From: Bacillota bacterium | GTDB lineage: Bacteria; Bacillota; Clostridia; Acetivibrionales; DSM-1351 | Direction: 5' to 3' | NCBI GenBank assembly: GCA_023395575.1 | Contig: JAEWZA010000166.1 | Span: 1 to 14,127 of the forward strand | DNA length: 14,127 bases | Shown: piece by piece, positions 6,951 through 13,865 of the stretch | How the letters are laid out: each line of letters starts with the position of its first letter | Numbering within the stretch: position 1 is the first letter of the stretch | The notes under the pieces: model-generated | What the model was told of the DNA's origin: nothing | Databases searched by the model: none | The model's input: only the letters and a program-made list of their open reading frames with translations | Made by a program: the position numbers and the translations under genes

Positions 6951-6973
6951 GGATGCGGAGTATCTCCGCATCC
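6951..6973 (+). promoter_or_regulatory. Hairpin between precursor 3 and radical SAM 2 (cassette hairpin, copy 2)
   Basis: GGATGCGGAG pairs perfectly with CTCCGCATCC around a TAT loop. The loop-side bases changed from copy 1 while pairing was kept or extended, a sign that the fold matters. C-rich sequence follows instead of a U-tract, and the AGGGAGG ribosome site of the enzyme starts 12 bases later. It could lower enzyme expression relative to precursor or stabilise the precursor mRNA. Confidence 0.72.
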
Positions 6974-6996
6974 CCCCATCAAATAGGGAGGATAAA

Positions 6997-8523
6997 ATGA
7001 GTGTAGAGTATAGACCCATTACAGGAGTATGGGAAATAACAATGGGGTGTAACTTAAGATGCAAGCATTGCGGGTCATCCTGTGAAAATCCACTTGTTGA
7101 TGAGCTTACTACAGATGAAGCCTTAAGTTTGTGTGACGATATAGCAAAACTTGGGTTTCAATGGATTACACTTTCCGGTGGAGAACCAACGACCAGAAAA
7201 GACTGGGATCTCATTGCAAAAAGATTAAACGATAATGGCGTAATACCTAATATGATTACTAATGGCTGGCTAATGAACGATGATATCGCAAAAAAAGCTA
7301 GAGCAGCAGGAGTAAACACTGTTGCTCTTAGCTTGGATGGTCTCAAACACACACATGATTTTATTAGAAAAGAAGGCTCCTATGATAAAATTATGAGTGC
7401 AATTGATATTTTGACAGCAAACGGCTTAAACTGTTCAGTAATTACCACTATTAATAATATTAACTTAAAAGAACTTGACGAAATACACGATATTCTTTCA
7501 CAAAAACATATTTTCGGATGGCAGCTTCAGCTTGGGCTTCCTATGGGTAATATGTCTAAAAACTCAGAGCTGGTAACTCAACCTCATCATGTTGACGAAT
7601 TAATCGATTTCGCCTACAATGCCATGAATAAAGGCGGCATTGAAATTCAGCTTGCAGATTGTATAGGTTACTTTAATAAAAAAGAAATCGAAATCAGAAA
7701 AAAGGCCCGAGAAGGCGATGTATATTCATGGAATGGTTGTGCTGCAGGCAAATATGGTCTTGGAATATTACATAATGGCGATATTGTAGGGTGTACTTCT
7801 ATCAGAAACAGAGAGTTCATTGAAGGAAATATTCGTGAAAAATCCTTGATAGATATTTGGAATAATCCAACAAGCTTCTCATGGAACCGTGAAATGACAA
7901 AGGATAAGCTATCAGGTATTTGTAAAAAATGTCTTTTTGGCAACAGATGTCTAGGTGGCTGCGGAAATACAAAGCTAACAATCGGAAAATCAGTTTATGC
8001 TGAAAATACTTACTGCTCATATAATTATGCTATAAAAAAAGCAGAAGCCCAATTTGAAAGGCTTTCTGATACTCAGACAATGCTTGAAAAAGCAAAGAAA
8101 TTTGCTGATAGCAACAGCAATCAACTGGCAGAGCTTCTATTATCCAAATTACTACTGGCAGAACCCGATAATGAAGAAGCATTAAAATTATACGGATATG
8201 TTTCTTTTATGCTTGAAAACTATCAACAGTCTTATGAAGTAAATAAAAAACTAATTGAAAAGTATCCGTTAGATCCATATATAAATAAGGGGTATGGACT
8301 AGCTATCGCAAAGCTTGGCGATATTGATAATGGTATCTCATACCTCAAGAAGGCTATTGATTTATCTGACAGAAAATTCACTGATCCTTTCCATGATCTA
8401 GCTGTTATTTTATGTGAAAACGGAAGAAATAAAGAAGCCTTATCTGTGCTTGAAGAAGGTCGTTCAATCTCAGATGAATTCAAAATGCAAAGCGAAACCT
8501 TTTATCAGCTACTAAAAGCATAA
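6997..8523 (+). CDS. Radical SAM/SPASM maturase of PlpX/nif11-class type with C-terminal TPR domain
   Basis: A 508-residue enzyme; AGGGAGG (6985-6991) precedes ATG by five bases. The start TGVWEITMGCNLRCKHCGSS is very like the nif11-class peptide maturases that include PlpX. The [4Fe-4S] ligands are Cys18-x3-Cys22-x2-Cys25 and the SAM motif is SGGEPT (60-65). The SPASM part has Cys248, Cys266, Cys309, Cys312, Cys318, Cys322 and Cys340. From about 345 to the end it turns into helical TPR-like repeats (LLLSKLLLAEPDNEEALKLY, NKKLIEKYPLDPYINKGYGL, GISYLKKAIDL, ALSVLEEGRS). No PqqD-like domain is visible, and no separate PlpY-like partner lies nearby; the TPR part may recruit the precursor instead. 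It stands directly after two precursors with X-Tyr-Gly sites, so tyramine excision is the leading idea. Family is secure, reaction inferred. Confidence 0.94.
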   Translation: MSVEYRPITGVWEITMGCNLRCKHCGSSCENPLVDELTTDEALSLCDDIAKLGFQWITLSGGEPTTRKDWDLIAKRLNDNGVIPNMITNGWLMNDDIAKKARAAGVNTVALSLDGLKHTHDFIRKEGSYDKIMSAIDILTANGLNCSVITTINNINLKELDEIHDILSQKHIFGWQLQLGLPMGNMSKNSELVTQPHHVDELIDFAYNAMNKGGIEIQLADCIGYFNKKEIEIRKKAREGDVYSWNGCAAGKYGLGILHNGDIVGCTSIRNREFIEGNIREKSLIDIWNNPTSFSWNREMTKDKLSGICKKCLFGNRCLGGCGNTKLTIGKSVYAENTYCSYNYAIKKAEAQFERLSDTQTMLEKAKKFADSNSNQLAELLLSKLLLAEPDNEEALKLYGYVSFMLENYQQSYEVNKKLIEKYPLDPYINKGYGLAIAKLGDIDNGISYLKKAIDLSDRKFTDPFHDLAVILCENGRNKEALSVLEEGRSISDEFKMQSETFYQLLKA

Positions 8524-8541
8524 AATTAATTCTTCAAATAG

Positions 8542-8592
8542 AATAGAGGCTATCTCAAATATGTAAAAAGCATATTGGGGATAGCCTCTATT
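8542..8592 (+). terminator. Long terminator hairpin ending the RiPP operon
   Basis: AATAGAGGCTATC (8542-8554) pairs perfectly with GATAGCCTCTATT (8580-8592), with an inner AATATG/CATATT stem. A T-run (8604-8610) follows after eleven bases. The displaced T-run is slightly unusual, but the 13-base stem right after the last maturase gene makes this a convincing operon end. Confidence 0.75.
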
Positions 8593-8721
8593 TCGTATAA
8601 ATATTTTTTTATTTCCTGGAAATAATAAAGTTGTTATTCATTTCGCACAAAAATTTAAAGGTAGCAGGAGCATCATTAATTAATGGTTTGTTGCCAAATA
8701 CCTGCAATAAGGAGACAATGT

Positions 8722-10251
8722 ATGCCACAAAATTTAGTAGAAAAAACTTTTATCAAAGCTCCAGAATCTTTTTGGATAGCTTCCACACCAAAAACAAACT
8801 ATCCTCAACTTGGAAGTAATATAGAAACCAATATACTGATAGTTGGAGGAGGTATTACAGGTATAACTACGGCTTATCTCCTTCAAAAGGAGGGCTTTAA
8901 TGTTGTTATTGTTGACACTAATAGAATTGCAGCAGCTGCTACCGGACATACTACTGCTAAAATTACTTCCTTACATGATTTAAAATATGCAAAACTAATA
9001 AAACAAATTGGCAACGAGGGTGCTCACATATATGGCGAAATAAATGAAAAAGCTATTTCTGTAATAGATGAAATAATCACTGAAAATAATATAAAATGTG
9101 ATTTTAGCAGGCAACCCAACTATGTATTCACTCAAGATGAAAAATATATTTCAAAAATTGAAGAAGAGGTAAATGCAGCCATTTCTATAGGCTTGCCTGC
9201 CTCCTATAAATCCAGCTTACCACTTTCATTAGAAATTGAAGGTGCTATTTGCTTTGATAATCAAGCTCAATTTCATCCAAGAAAATACTTGCTTGCATTA
9301 GCTGATATTTTTGTAAAAAAAGGTGGCCAAATATTTGAAAATACAACTGCTCTAGATATACATCATGGTGATAATTGTGTTACCTCAATAAAAGGTGGCT
9401 TCAGCATCTCATCAAATAAAGTAATTATAACAACGCAGTTCCCATTTTATGACGGATGGGGACTATATGCAACAAAAATGTATGGTGAACGCTCCTATGT
9501 GGTTGCTGCAAAATCACCCAATAAATTCCCGGGAGGTATGTATATATCTTATGAGCAGCCTACCAGATCGTTGAGATATCAACCAATTGAAAACGATGAG
9601 CAGCTCATTTTAATTGGTGGAGAGCATCATAAAACAGGACAAGATGATAAAGAAAATGAACATTATAAAAACTTGATAGTGTATGCCAAAAATACATTTT
9701 CTGCTGCTGATATTCCCTATCGTTGGTCAGCCCAGGACTATACCGTCATGGATGATATCCCCTATATAGGAAATATCACTTCTGCAAAGAAAGATATATT
9801 TGTTGCCACAGGCTTTGCAAAATGGGGTATGACCAGTAGTACTTCGGCAGCTATGATTATCAGAGATTTAATCCTATCCGGAAGTAGCCCTTATGAGTAT
9901 ATCTTTGCACCAAATAGACTTAAGCCTTTATTGTCTAAGAACTTTTATGTGCAAAACCTTAATGTTGTGGAAAATCTAATTGAGGGAAAGACTAAATCAT
10001 TACCAGAAGAATTTAGTTTGGAATTAGAAGAAGGAAAACCTGTTAAAATGGATGGAGAAAAAGCTGGTGCATATCGTGACATAGATGGCTGTATATATGT
10101 TGTTGATACAACCTGTACACATCTAGGCTGTGAACTTCGTTGGAACTCCGCCGAAAAAACATGGGACTGTCCATGCCATGCCTCAAGGTTTGATTACAAG
10201 GGAAATGTAATTGAAGGTCCTGCTATAAAACCTTTAAAGAGAATTAGGTAA
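8722..10251 (+). CDS. FAD-dependent oxidoreductase with C-terminal Rieske [2Fe-2S] domain (YhfW-like)
   Basis: A 509-residue soluble flavoenzyme. ATG at 8722 is seven bases after AAGGAG (8709-8714); reading frames opening further upstream lack a ribosome site. The DAO-type FAD fold begins with ILIVGGGITG (38-47) and the TGHTTAKIT stretch follows (74-82). The Rieske domain near the end has Cys465-x-His467 and Cys483-x2-His486 as cluster ligands, plus Cys470 and Cys485 placed like the disulfide pair of bc1-type Rieske proteins. This matches B. subtilis YhfW-like proteins, whose substrate is not known to me. Electron flow between the FAD and the 2Fe-2S cluster is implied by the fusion. It is separated from the RiPP genes by the terminator, so a role in peptide tailoring is possible but not indicated. 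A 17-base palindrome centred on 8617 (TTATTTCC-T-GGAAATAA) lies upstream. Confidence 0.93.
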   Translation: MPQNLVEKTFIKAPESFWIASTPKTNYPQLGSNIETNILIVGGGITGITTAYLLQKEGFNVVIVDTNRIAAAATGHTTAKITSLHDLKYAKLIKQIGNEGAHIYGEINEKAISVIDEIITENNIKCDFSRQPNYVFTQDEKYISKIEEEVNAAISIGLPASYKSSLPLSLEIEGAICFDNQAQFHPRKYLLALADIFVKKGGQIFENTTALDIHHGDNCVTSIKGGFSISSNKVIITTQFPFYDGWGLYATKMYGERSYVVAAKSPNKFPGGMYISYEQPTRSLRYQPIENDEQLILIGGEHHKTGQDDKENEHYKNLIVYAKNTFSAADIPYRWSAQDYTVMDDIPYIGNITSAKKDIFVATGFAKWGMTSSTSAAMIIRDLILSGSSPYEYIFAPNRLKPLLSKNFYVQNLNVVENLIEGKTKSLPEEFSLELEEGKPVKMDGEKAGAYRDIDGCIYVVDTTCTHLGCELRWNSAEKTWDCPCHASRFDYKGNVIEGPAIKPLKRIR

Positions 10252-10267
10252 ATGCTTAATTCTCTTT
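10236..10267 (+). terminator. Stem-loop at the end of the Rieske oxidoreductase gene
   Basis: AAAGAGAATTA (10236-10246) pairs with TAATTCTCTTT (10257-10267) around the stop codon. There is no T-run beyond the stem, so terminator function is only probable. Confidence 0.42.
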
Positions 10268-10340
10268 AGCAATTTCTTAACTAATATTACTCGTTATAAG
10301 CGTACAAATTATTATCACATAAAAACCCAAAAAAGAACAT

Positions 10341-10363
10341 AAAAAAAGCGCCTATAATAAGCG
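10341..10363 (-). terminator. Probable intrinsic terminator for the minus-strand zinc-ribbon gene
   Basis: Read on the minus strand, CGCTT and AGGCG form a short stem (one G-T pair) with loop ATTAT, followed by CTTTTTTT. It lies about 100 bases past the zinc-ribbon stop codon and faces the convergent Rieske gene. Confidence 0.48.
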
Positions 10364-10463
10364 ATTGTTTTACTTCTGGACATCAAATTTTAACTTGTAT
10401 CTTTCAGCTTCTTCATCTTGCTTTAATTGTTTAGCAGCTTTAATTATTCTAGTACTTTTTATT

Positions 10464-10622
10464 CTATACTACTTTTTTAATTTCAGATTTTTCACAAACC
10501 CTATGTTCTATACAATCTTCGCATCTTATATTAGTAAACTTCAATTTCTTAATTTCATTTACTGGCAGATTGTATACAACAGAACCGCAGTTTCTGCATC
10601 TAATTGTTTTAAACTTATACAT
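10464..10622 (-). CDS. Small zinc-ribbon-like protein
   Basis: A 52-residue protein. ATG at 10622 is preceded by AGGAGG with seven-base spacing; a longer in-frame extension upstream has no ribosome site and reads through it. Two CxxC knuckles, Cys9-x2-Cys12 (CRNC) and Cys34-x2-Cys37 (CEDC), 22 residues apart, are what a single zinc-ribbon needs; a further Cys43 follows. It begins MYKFKTIRCRNCG and ends in charged residues. Function is unknown; nucleic-acid or protein binding is typical of such ribbons. The 90 bases after the stop (minus strand, to 10370) keep an open, coding-like but start-less frame (RIIKAAKQLKQDEEAERYKL), so an ancestral longer protein may have been broken here. It is 239 bases from the next minus-strand gene, and so probably has its own promoter. 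Confidence 0.62.
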   Translation of the reverse strand: MYKFKTIRCRNCGSVVYNLPVNEIKKLKFTNIRCEDCIEHRVCEKSEIKKVV

Positions 10623-10767
10623 GTACCTTCCTCCTTTCATCAATTCAATTAAGGTTAAATTATTCATTTTACAACCTGGCTTGTTAGCTGTTTTAATCAT
10701 AATTAGTAGACTTATTCTTCTAACCAAATTATCTTTCTAATAATAACTGACCTTTTTATTCATGCTC

Positions 10768-10807
10768 ATTATATCAGATATTTGTTACATGATAATTAAC
10801 ATCTGAT
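10768..10807 (-). promoter_or_regulatory. Candidate promoter with overlapping inverted repeat upstream of the zinc-ribbon gene
   Basis: On the minus strand TATAAT (10773-10768) is preceded by TGA, an extended -10. The -35 is poor. ATCAGAT (10773-10779) and ATCTGAT (10801-10807) form seven-base inverted arms that cover the -35/-10 interval, a place where a repressor could bind. Confidence 0.32.
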
Positions 10808-10860
10808 TAAGAAAACATTAATTATGTAAATCCAAATGAAAAGTTAAGTTAATATATCCA

Positions 10861-11655
10861 TTATATGCTAAATTTGCTCCTTTTGATGCTTTTTTGAGTC
10901 AAATATATTGGCTTTCTACATTTTTGCCTTTGTTCAATTATAACAAATGGCAGATACATTAGAAGCCAAAGTATACAACCCACCAAAAATACTGGAATAA
11001 GGTATCCCGGACTACCTACTATATTTGCGAAGTACTCCATAATTGATCCTGATGCAGGATATCTTAAGAAAAAGTAATTGCCATCTGTTATATGATTGAC
11101 AGGTATTATCATTACTGCCAAGCCAAATAGTATAGCTATTGTTTTAGGTAGATTGCGGATATTAGGCCTAAACCCTAAGCCAAGTATAAAAAATATAGGA
11201 ATAAAACAGATAATACCGTGTACAAGCATTGTTTCAATATATATAAATGAAAAAGTTGGATAATAATATACGTCTGGAGTAAAAAGGGTCATTAGTGATG
11301 GTGCTATGCCCATTGCATATGCGTATTCCATGAGCAAATTATTTCTAGTAAAAACTGTTACAGGCATAATTATACACATTAAGCTGCATAGATGTAATGG
11401 AAGTGCATAACCAAATGAGAACTGTCCAACACTCTTGTACCAAATCATCAAAGCCACCTCAAGCAATGGCAGTAAAAAGCTGGTTATTGCCATAAACCTC
11501 CACTTTACTTTAATACTTTTATCTTTGTAAATTAAAATTAGAATTATCCATACACAGATAATCATACCAATTGATAAAAAATGCTGAACCGTGAATAATT
11601 CACTATGAAGTTCTTTAGGAATATTATCTATGTAAGTAAAAAAGTAATTTTTCAA
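10861..11655 (-). CDS. Seven-helix integral membrane protein, YwaF/TIGR02206-like
   Basis: A 264-residue membrane protein of unknown function. The start is TTG at 11655, chosen because GGAGG lies eight bases upstream and no ATG fits. About seven hydrophobic segments are seen: 28-43, 54-72, 85-103, 112-127, 138-160, 172-188 and 217-240. Conserved-looking polar motifs within or beside them are ALPLHLCSL (84-92), MEYAYAMG (109-116), and NHITDGNYFFLRYPASG (187-203), which resemble those of the YwaF family (TIGR02206). The tail after 241 is basic (EQRQKCRKP), consistent with a cytoplasmic C-terminus. It is not obviously linked to either neighbour. Membrane topology is secure; the family assignment is by motif memory and is fairly likely. 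Confidence 0.78.
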   Translation of the reverse strand: MKNYFFTYIDNIPKELHSELFTVQHFLSIGMIICVWIILILIYKDKSIKVKWRFMAITSFLLPLLEVALMIWYKSVGQFSFGYALPLHLCSLMCIIMPVTVFTRNNLLMEYAYAMGIAPSLMTLFTPDVYYYPTFSFIYIETMLVHGIICFIPIFFILGLGFRPNIRNLPKTIAILFGLAVMIIPVNHITDGNYFFLRYPASGSIMEYFANIVGSPGYLIPVFLVGCILWLLMYLPFVIIEQRQKCRKPIYLTQKSIKRSKFSI

Positions 11656-11781
11656 TATTATTCCCTCCTATGGTCTATAGTGTGCTAAAACCGAAATCGT
11701 GTCGATTATTCAGCAAACACTTAGAGCTTGATGAATAATGTAAAGATACATGAATACTAGCATGAATGGAAAAAGTTTAAT

Positions 11782-11811
11782 AATATAATCTATATTATAT
11801 TAGATTATATT
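11782..11811. repeat. AT-rich perfect inverted repeat
   Basis: AATATAATCTA (11782-11792) and TAGATTATATT (11801-11811) are exact reverse complements around an eight-base loop. There is no adjacent gene end on the plus strand. It could be a binding site or a chance product of AT-rich sequence. Confidence 0.5.
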
Positions 11812-11910
11812 TTATACTTACTTATACGATAAATAATAAAATACCTTAACTTTCCTACATGAAAAATCAAATATGCTATACGTGAAAAATTATGCAATAT
11901 CTTAGAAGAA

Positions 11911-12008
11911 ATCCATTTAGATAAATTTGTACGGAAGTACAAGTAAGCCAGAATTATATTTACCCTTAGCTTATACTTGTACGCGAGTATAACTTAGATA
12001 AATGGGAT
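11911..12008. repeat. Long imperfect inverted repeat upstream of trpB
   Basis: The left arm 11911-11948 and right arm 11969-12008 pair imperfectly over about 39 bases around a 20-base spacer: ATCC.ATTTA at the outer ends and GTACAAGTA(T)AAGC at the inner ends. Each arm also folds on itself (TTGTAC-GGAA-GTACAA in the left; TATACT/AGTATA in the right). It could be a relict miniature element or a structured transcript. Confidence 0.55.
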
Positions 12009-12337
12009 ACTTGGTTAAAGATATTTGTTTAAATTTGTGGGTGAAGAATGGTTCATAAAACAATTAGAATAACGTGAATTTAAATAAATATTAGTTGACT
12101 TTATCTACAATTCAAATAAAATAATAATTAAGGATATTTTATTAGCTATCGGTTAAATTTTTAGTCTAGTGCTTACATTTTTAATTAAAAAACAAATATA
12201 TTCCTAGAATTATATTAGTGTTAATATTTTTGCAGTTAGATAACTAGAAATGTAATTGATTAACTATTCATTTGAAATTTAGTATTAATTTTGTTAACCA
12301 ACAAAAATAGTTTATAGTTGAGGAGAGATGATCTATT

Positions 12338-13702
12338 ATGAGACGAGATGAGATTACAAAAGTAATTTTACCTGAAAGTGAAATTCCAAAGCAATGGTAC
12401 AATGTCGTTGCAGATATGCCAAACAAACCAGCTGCATATCGTAATCCAGCAACACTTGATATTATTCAGGCTGAAGACATGAAAGCTATTTTCCCTGATG
12501 AATTAATTAAACAAGAAATGTCTACCGAGCGTTATATTGATATACCAAAAGAAGTTCGTGAAATGTATCGTCAATTCAGGCCAAGCCCTCTTTACCGAGC
12601 AAAAAATCTTGAAAAACAGCTTGATACTCCTGCACGTATTTATTACAAATATGAGGGAACAAATGCCACAGGGAGTCATAAGCTAAATTCAGCTATTCCA
12701 CAAGCATATTATAATAAGATTGCTGGTATTAAGAGACTTGCAACAGAAACTGGCGCTGGACAATGGGGTAGCGCTCTAAGTCTCGCTACCAGCCAATTTG
12801 GTCTTGAATGCTCTGTATATATGGTAAATGTCAGTTATCAACAAAAACCCTATAGACGTTCCTTTATGAAAACTTTTGGAGCAAGCGTTGTCGCAAGCCC
12901 AAGTAATTTGACTAATAGCGGCAGAAGTATTTTAGAAAAAGATCCTAATTGTACTGGAAGTCTGGGAATCGCAATAAGTGAAGCAGTTGAAGATGCTGCA
13001 ACCCATGCAGATACAAATTATGCACTAGGCAGTGTTTTAAATCATGTATGCTTGCATCAGACAATTATCGGTATAGAAGCTAAAAAACAAATGGAAATGA
13101 TTGATGAATATCCTGATGTTATTTTTGCTTGCTGTGGTGGGGGAACAAATTTCTCTGGTATTTCATTTCCATTTTTACAAGATAAGTTTAACGGTCAAAA
13201 AGTCAGGGCAGTTGCTGTAGAGCCCACTGCTTGTCCTACACTTACAAAAGGTATATTTGCATATGATTACGGTGATGTTGCAAAAATCGCACCAATTGCG
13301 AAAATGTATACTCTTGGTCACGATTTTGTTCCATCTGGAATACATGCAGGTGGATTAAGGTATCATGGCGATTCAGCTATTGTAAGTCAACTGTATCACG
13401 ATGGTATTATAGAAGCTAAAGCATATGGTCAAAAAGTGGTATTTGATGCTGCTGTAGCTTTCGCAAAAGCTGAGGGAATAGTCCCAGCTCCCGAATCATC
13501 TCATGCCATTCGTGCTGCTATAGACGAGGCTCTATTAGCAAAAGAAGCCGGCGAAGAAAAAGTCATTTTATTCTGCTTAAGCGGTCATGGTTATTTTGAT
13601 TTTGCTGCATATGAGAACTACTTTAATGGCATGCTTGATGATATAGAATACTCCTCTGAATCATCAAAATTTAATTTAGAATGTTTACCCAATATTAAAT
13701 AA
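12338..13702 (+). CDS. trpB: Tryptophan synthase beta chain, TrpB2 type
   Basis: PLP enzyme that joins indole and L-serine to give L-tryptophan in the cytoplasm. The 454-residue length and extended N-terminus (LPESEIPKQWYNVVADMP) mark the TrpB2 subgroup, which usually works without a tight TrpA partner. The PLP lysine is Lys115 in TGSHKLNSA, the catalytic acid is Glu137 in ATETGAGQWG, and the phosphate loop is CCGGGTN (265-271). The family also carries GLRYHGDS-type and LSGHGYFD sequences, both present. No other trp gene is in the window, consistent with a stand-alone copy that may salvage indole. The ribosome site AGGAG (12321-12325) is 12 bases from ATG, longer than usual; a closer ATG at 12328 is out of frame. 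A strong terminator follows. Confidence 0.95.
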   Translation: MRRDEITKVILPESEIPKQWYNVVADMPNKPAAYRNPATLDIIQAEDMKAIFPDELIKQEMSTERYIDIPKEVREMYRQFRPSPLYRAKNLEKQLDTPARIYYKYEGTNATGSHKLNSAIPQAYYNKIAGIKRLATETGAGQWGSALSLATSQFGLECSVYMVNVSYQQKPYRRSFMKTFGASVVASPSNLTNSGRSILEKDPNCTGSLGIAISEAVEDAATHADTNYALGSVLNHVCLHQTIIGIEAKKQMEMIDEYPDVIFACCGGGTNFSGISFPFLQDKFNGQKVRAVAVEPTACPTLTKGIFAYDYGDVAKIAPIAKMYTLGHDFVPSGIHAGGLRYHGDSAIVSQLYHDGIIEAKAYGQKVVFDAAVAFAKAEGIVPAPESSHAIRAAIDEALLAKEAGEEKVILFCLSGHGYFDFAAYENYFNGMLDDIEYSSESSKFNLECLPNIK

Positions 13703-13825
13703 GCAAACCATATTAAAAAAGGGTTAGATAATACATATTCTAAATTCAGCTTTGACAATTTAGGTTCTATGTCAATAGTTGGGTAGAGCGATAAACTAAA
13801 ATTTATGTTTATTAGTATGTTTAGA

Positions 13826-13865
13826 AAAAGACTTTGTTCCAAATAGTGGCGGAACAAGGTCTTTT
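13826..13865 (+). terminator. Intrinsic terminator after trpB
   Basis: AAAAGACTTTGTTCC (13826-13840) pairs with GGAACAAGGTCTTTT (13851-13865), with a single G-T pair, a ten-base loop and T-rich sequence at the 3' end. The A-rich left arm would let it work for both strands. It lies 123 bases beyond the stop; nothing is seen between. Confidence 0.85.

Larger units (their letters stand above)
6001..6973. repeat. Diverged tandem duplication of a precursor cassette
   Basis: Copy 1 is 6001-6430 and copy 2 is 6469-6973. Each contains, in order, AGACTCAGTTAG(G/A)TATTTG (6001-6019 and 6469-6487), an AT-rich leader region, a CTATAGG motif, a precursor gene with a near-identical leader, a second CCTATAGG motif, and the GGATGCGGA hairpin. 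The duplicated segment starts inside the end of the first radical SAM gene. Copy 2 is longer because its precursor core is longer. The 315 bases between the two precursor genes hold only these elements and one promoter. Confidence 0.8.
11656..12337. other. Gene-free region upstream of trpB
   Basis: 682 bases with no frame I can support. It holds an 11-base-arm hairpin (11782-11811), a large imperfect inverted repeat (11911-12008), ATTATTCA/TGAATAAT arms near 11707-11741, and TTTTGTT-AACC-AACAAAA (12289-12306) just before trpB. A weak promoter, TTGATT (12256-12261) with TAGTAT 18 bases on, may serve trpB. There is no T-box sequence (AGGGTGG) and no start codon followed by tandem Trp codons. 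Confidence 0.6.

Noticed and set aside
8609..8625. Palindrome TTATTTCC-T-GGAAATAA as an operator of the Rieske gene.
   Set aside because: It is short, AT-rich and adjoins the terminator's T-run. No convincing promoter elements lie beside it, so it is not listed as a site.
8683..8721. ATG at 8683 as start of the Rieske oxidoreductase.
   Set aside because: It has no ribosome site, whereas AAGGAG is correctly placed for ATG 8722, after which family-like sequence begins.
8722..10251. The Rieske flavoenzyme as a third tailoring enzyme of the RiPP locus.
   Set aside because: It stands behind a 13-base-stem terminator with its own ribosome site and belongs to a widespread housekeeping-like family. 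Proximity alone is not enough.
11656..12337. T-box riboswitch or Trp leader peptide controlling trpB.
   Set aside because: No T-box consensus or terminator/antiterminator pair with a U-tract was seen, and no short frame with adjacent Trp codons.
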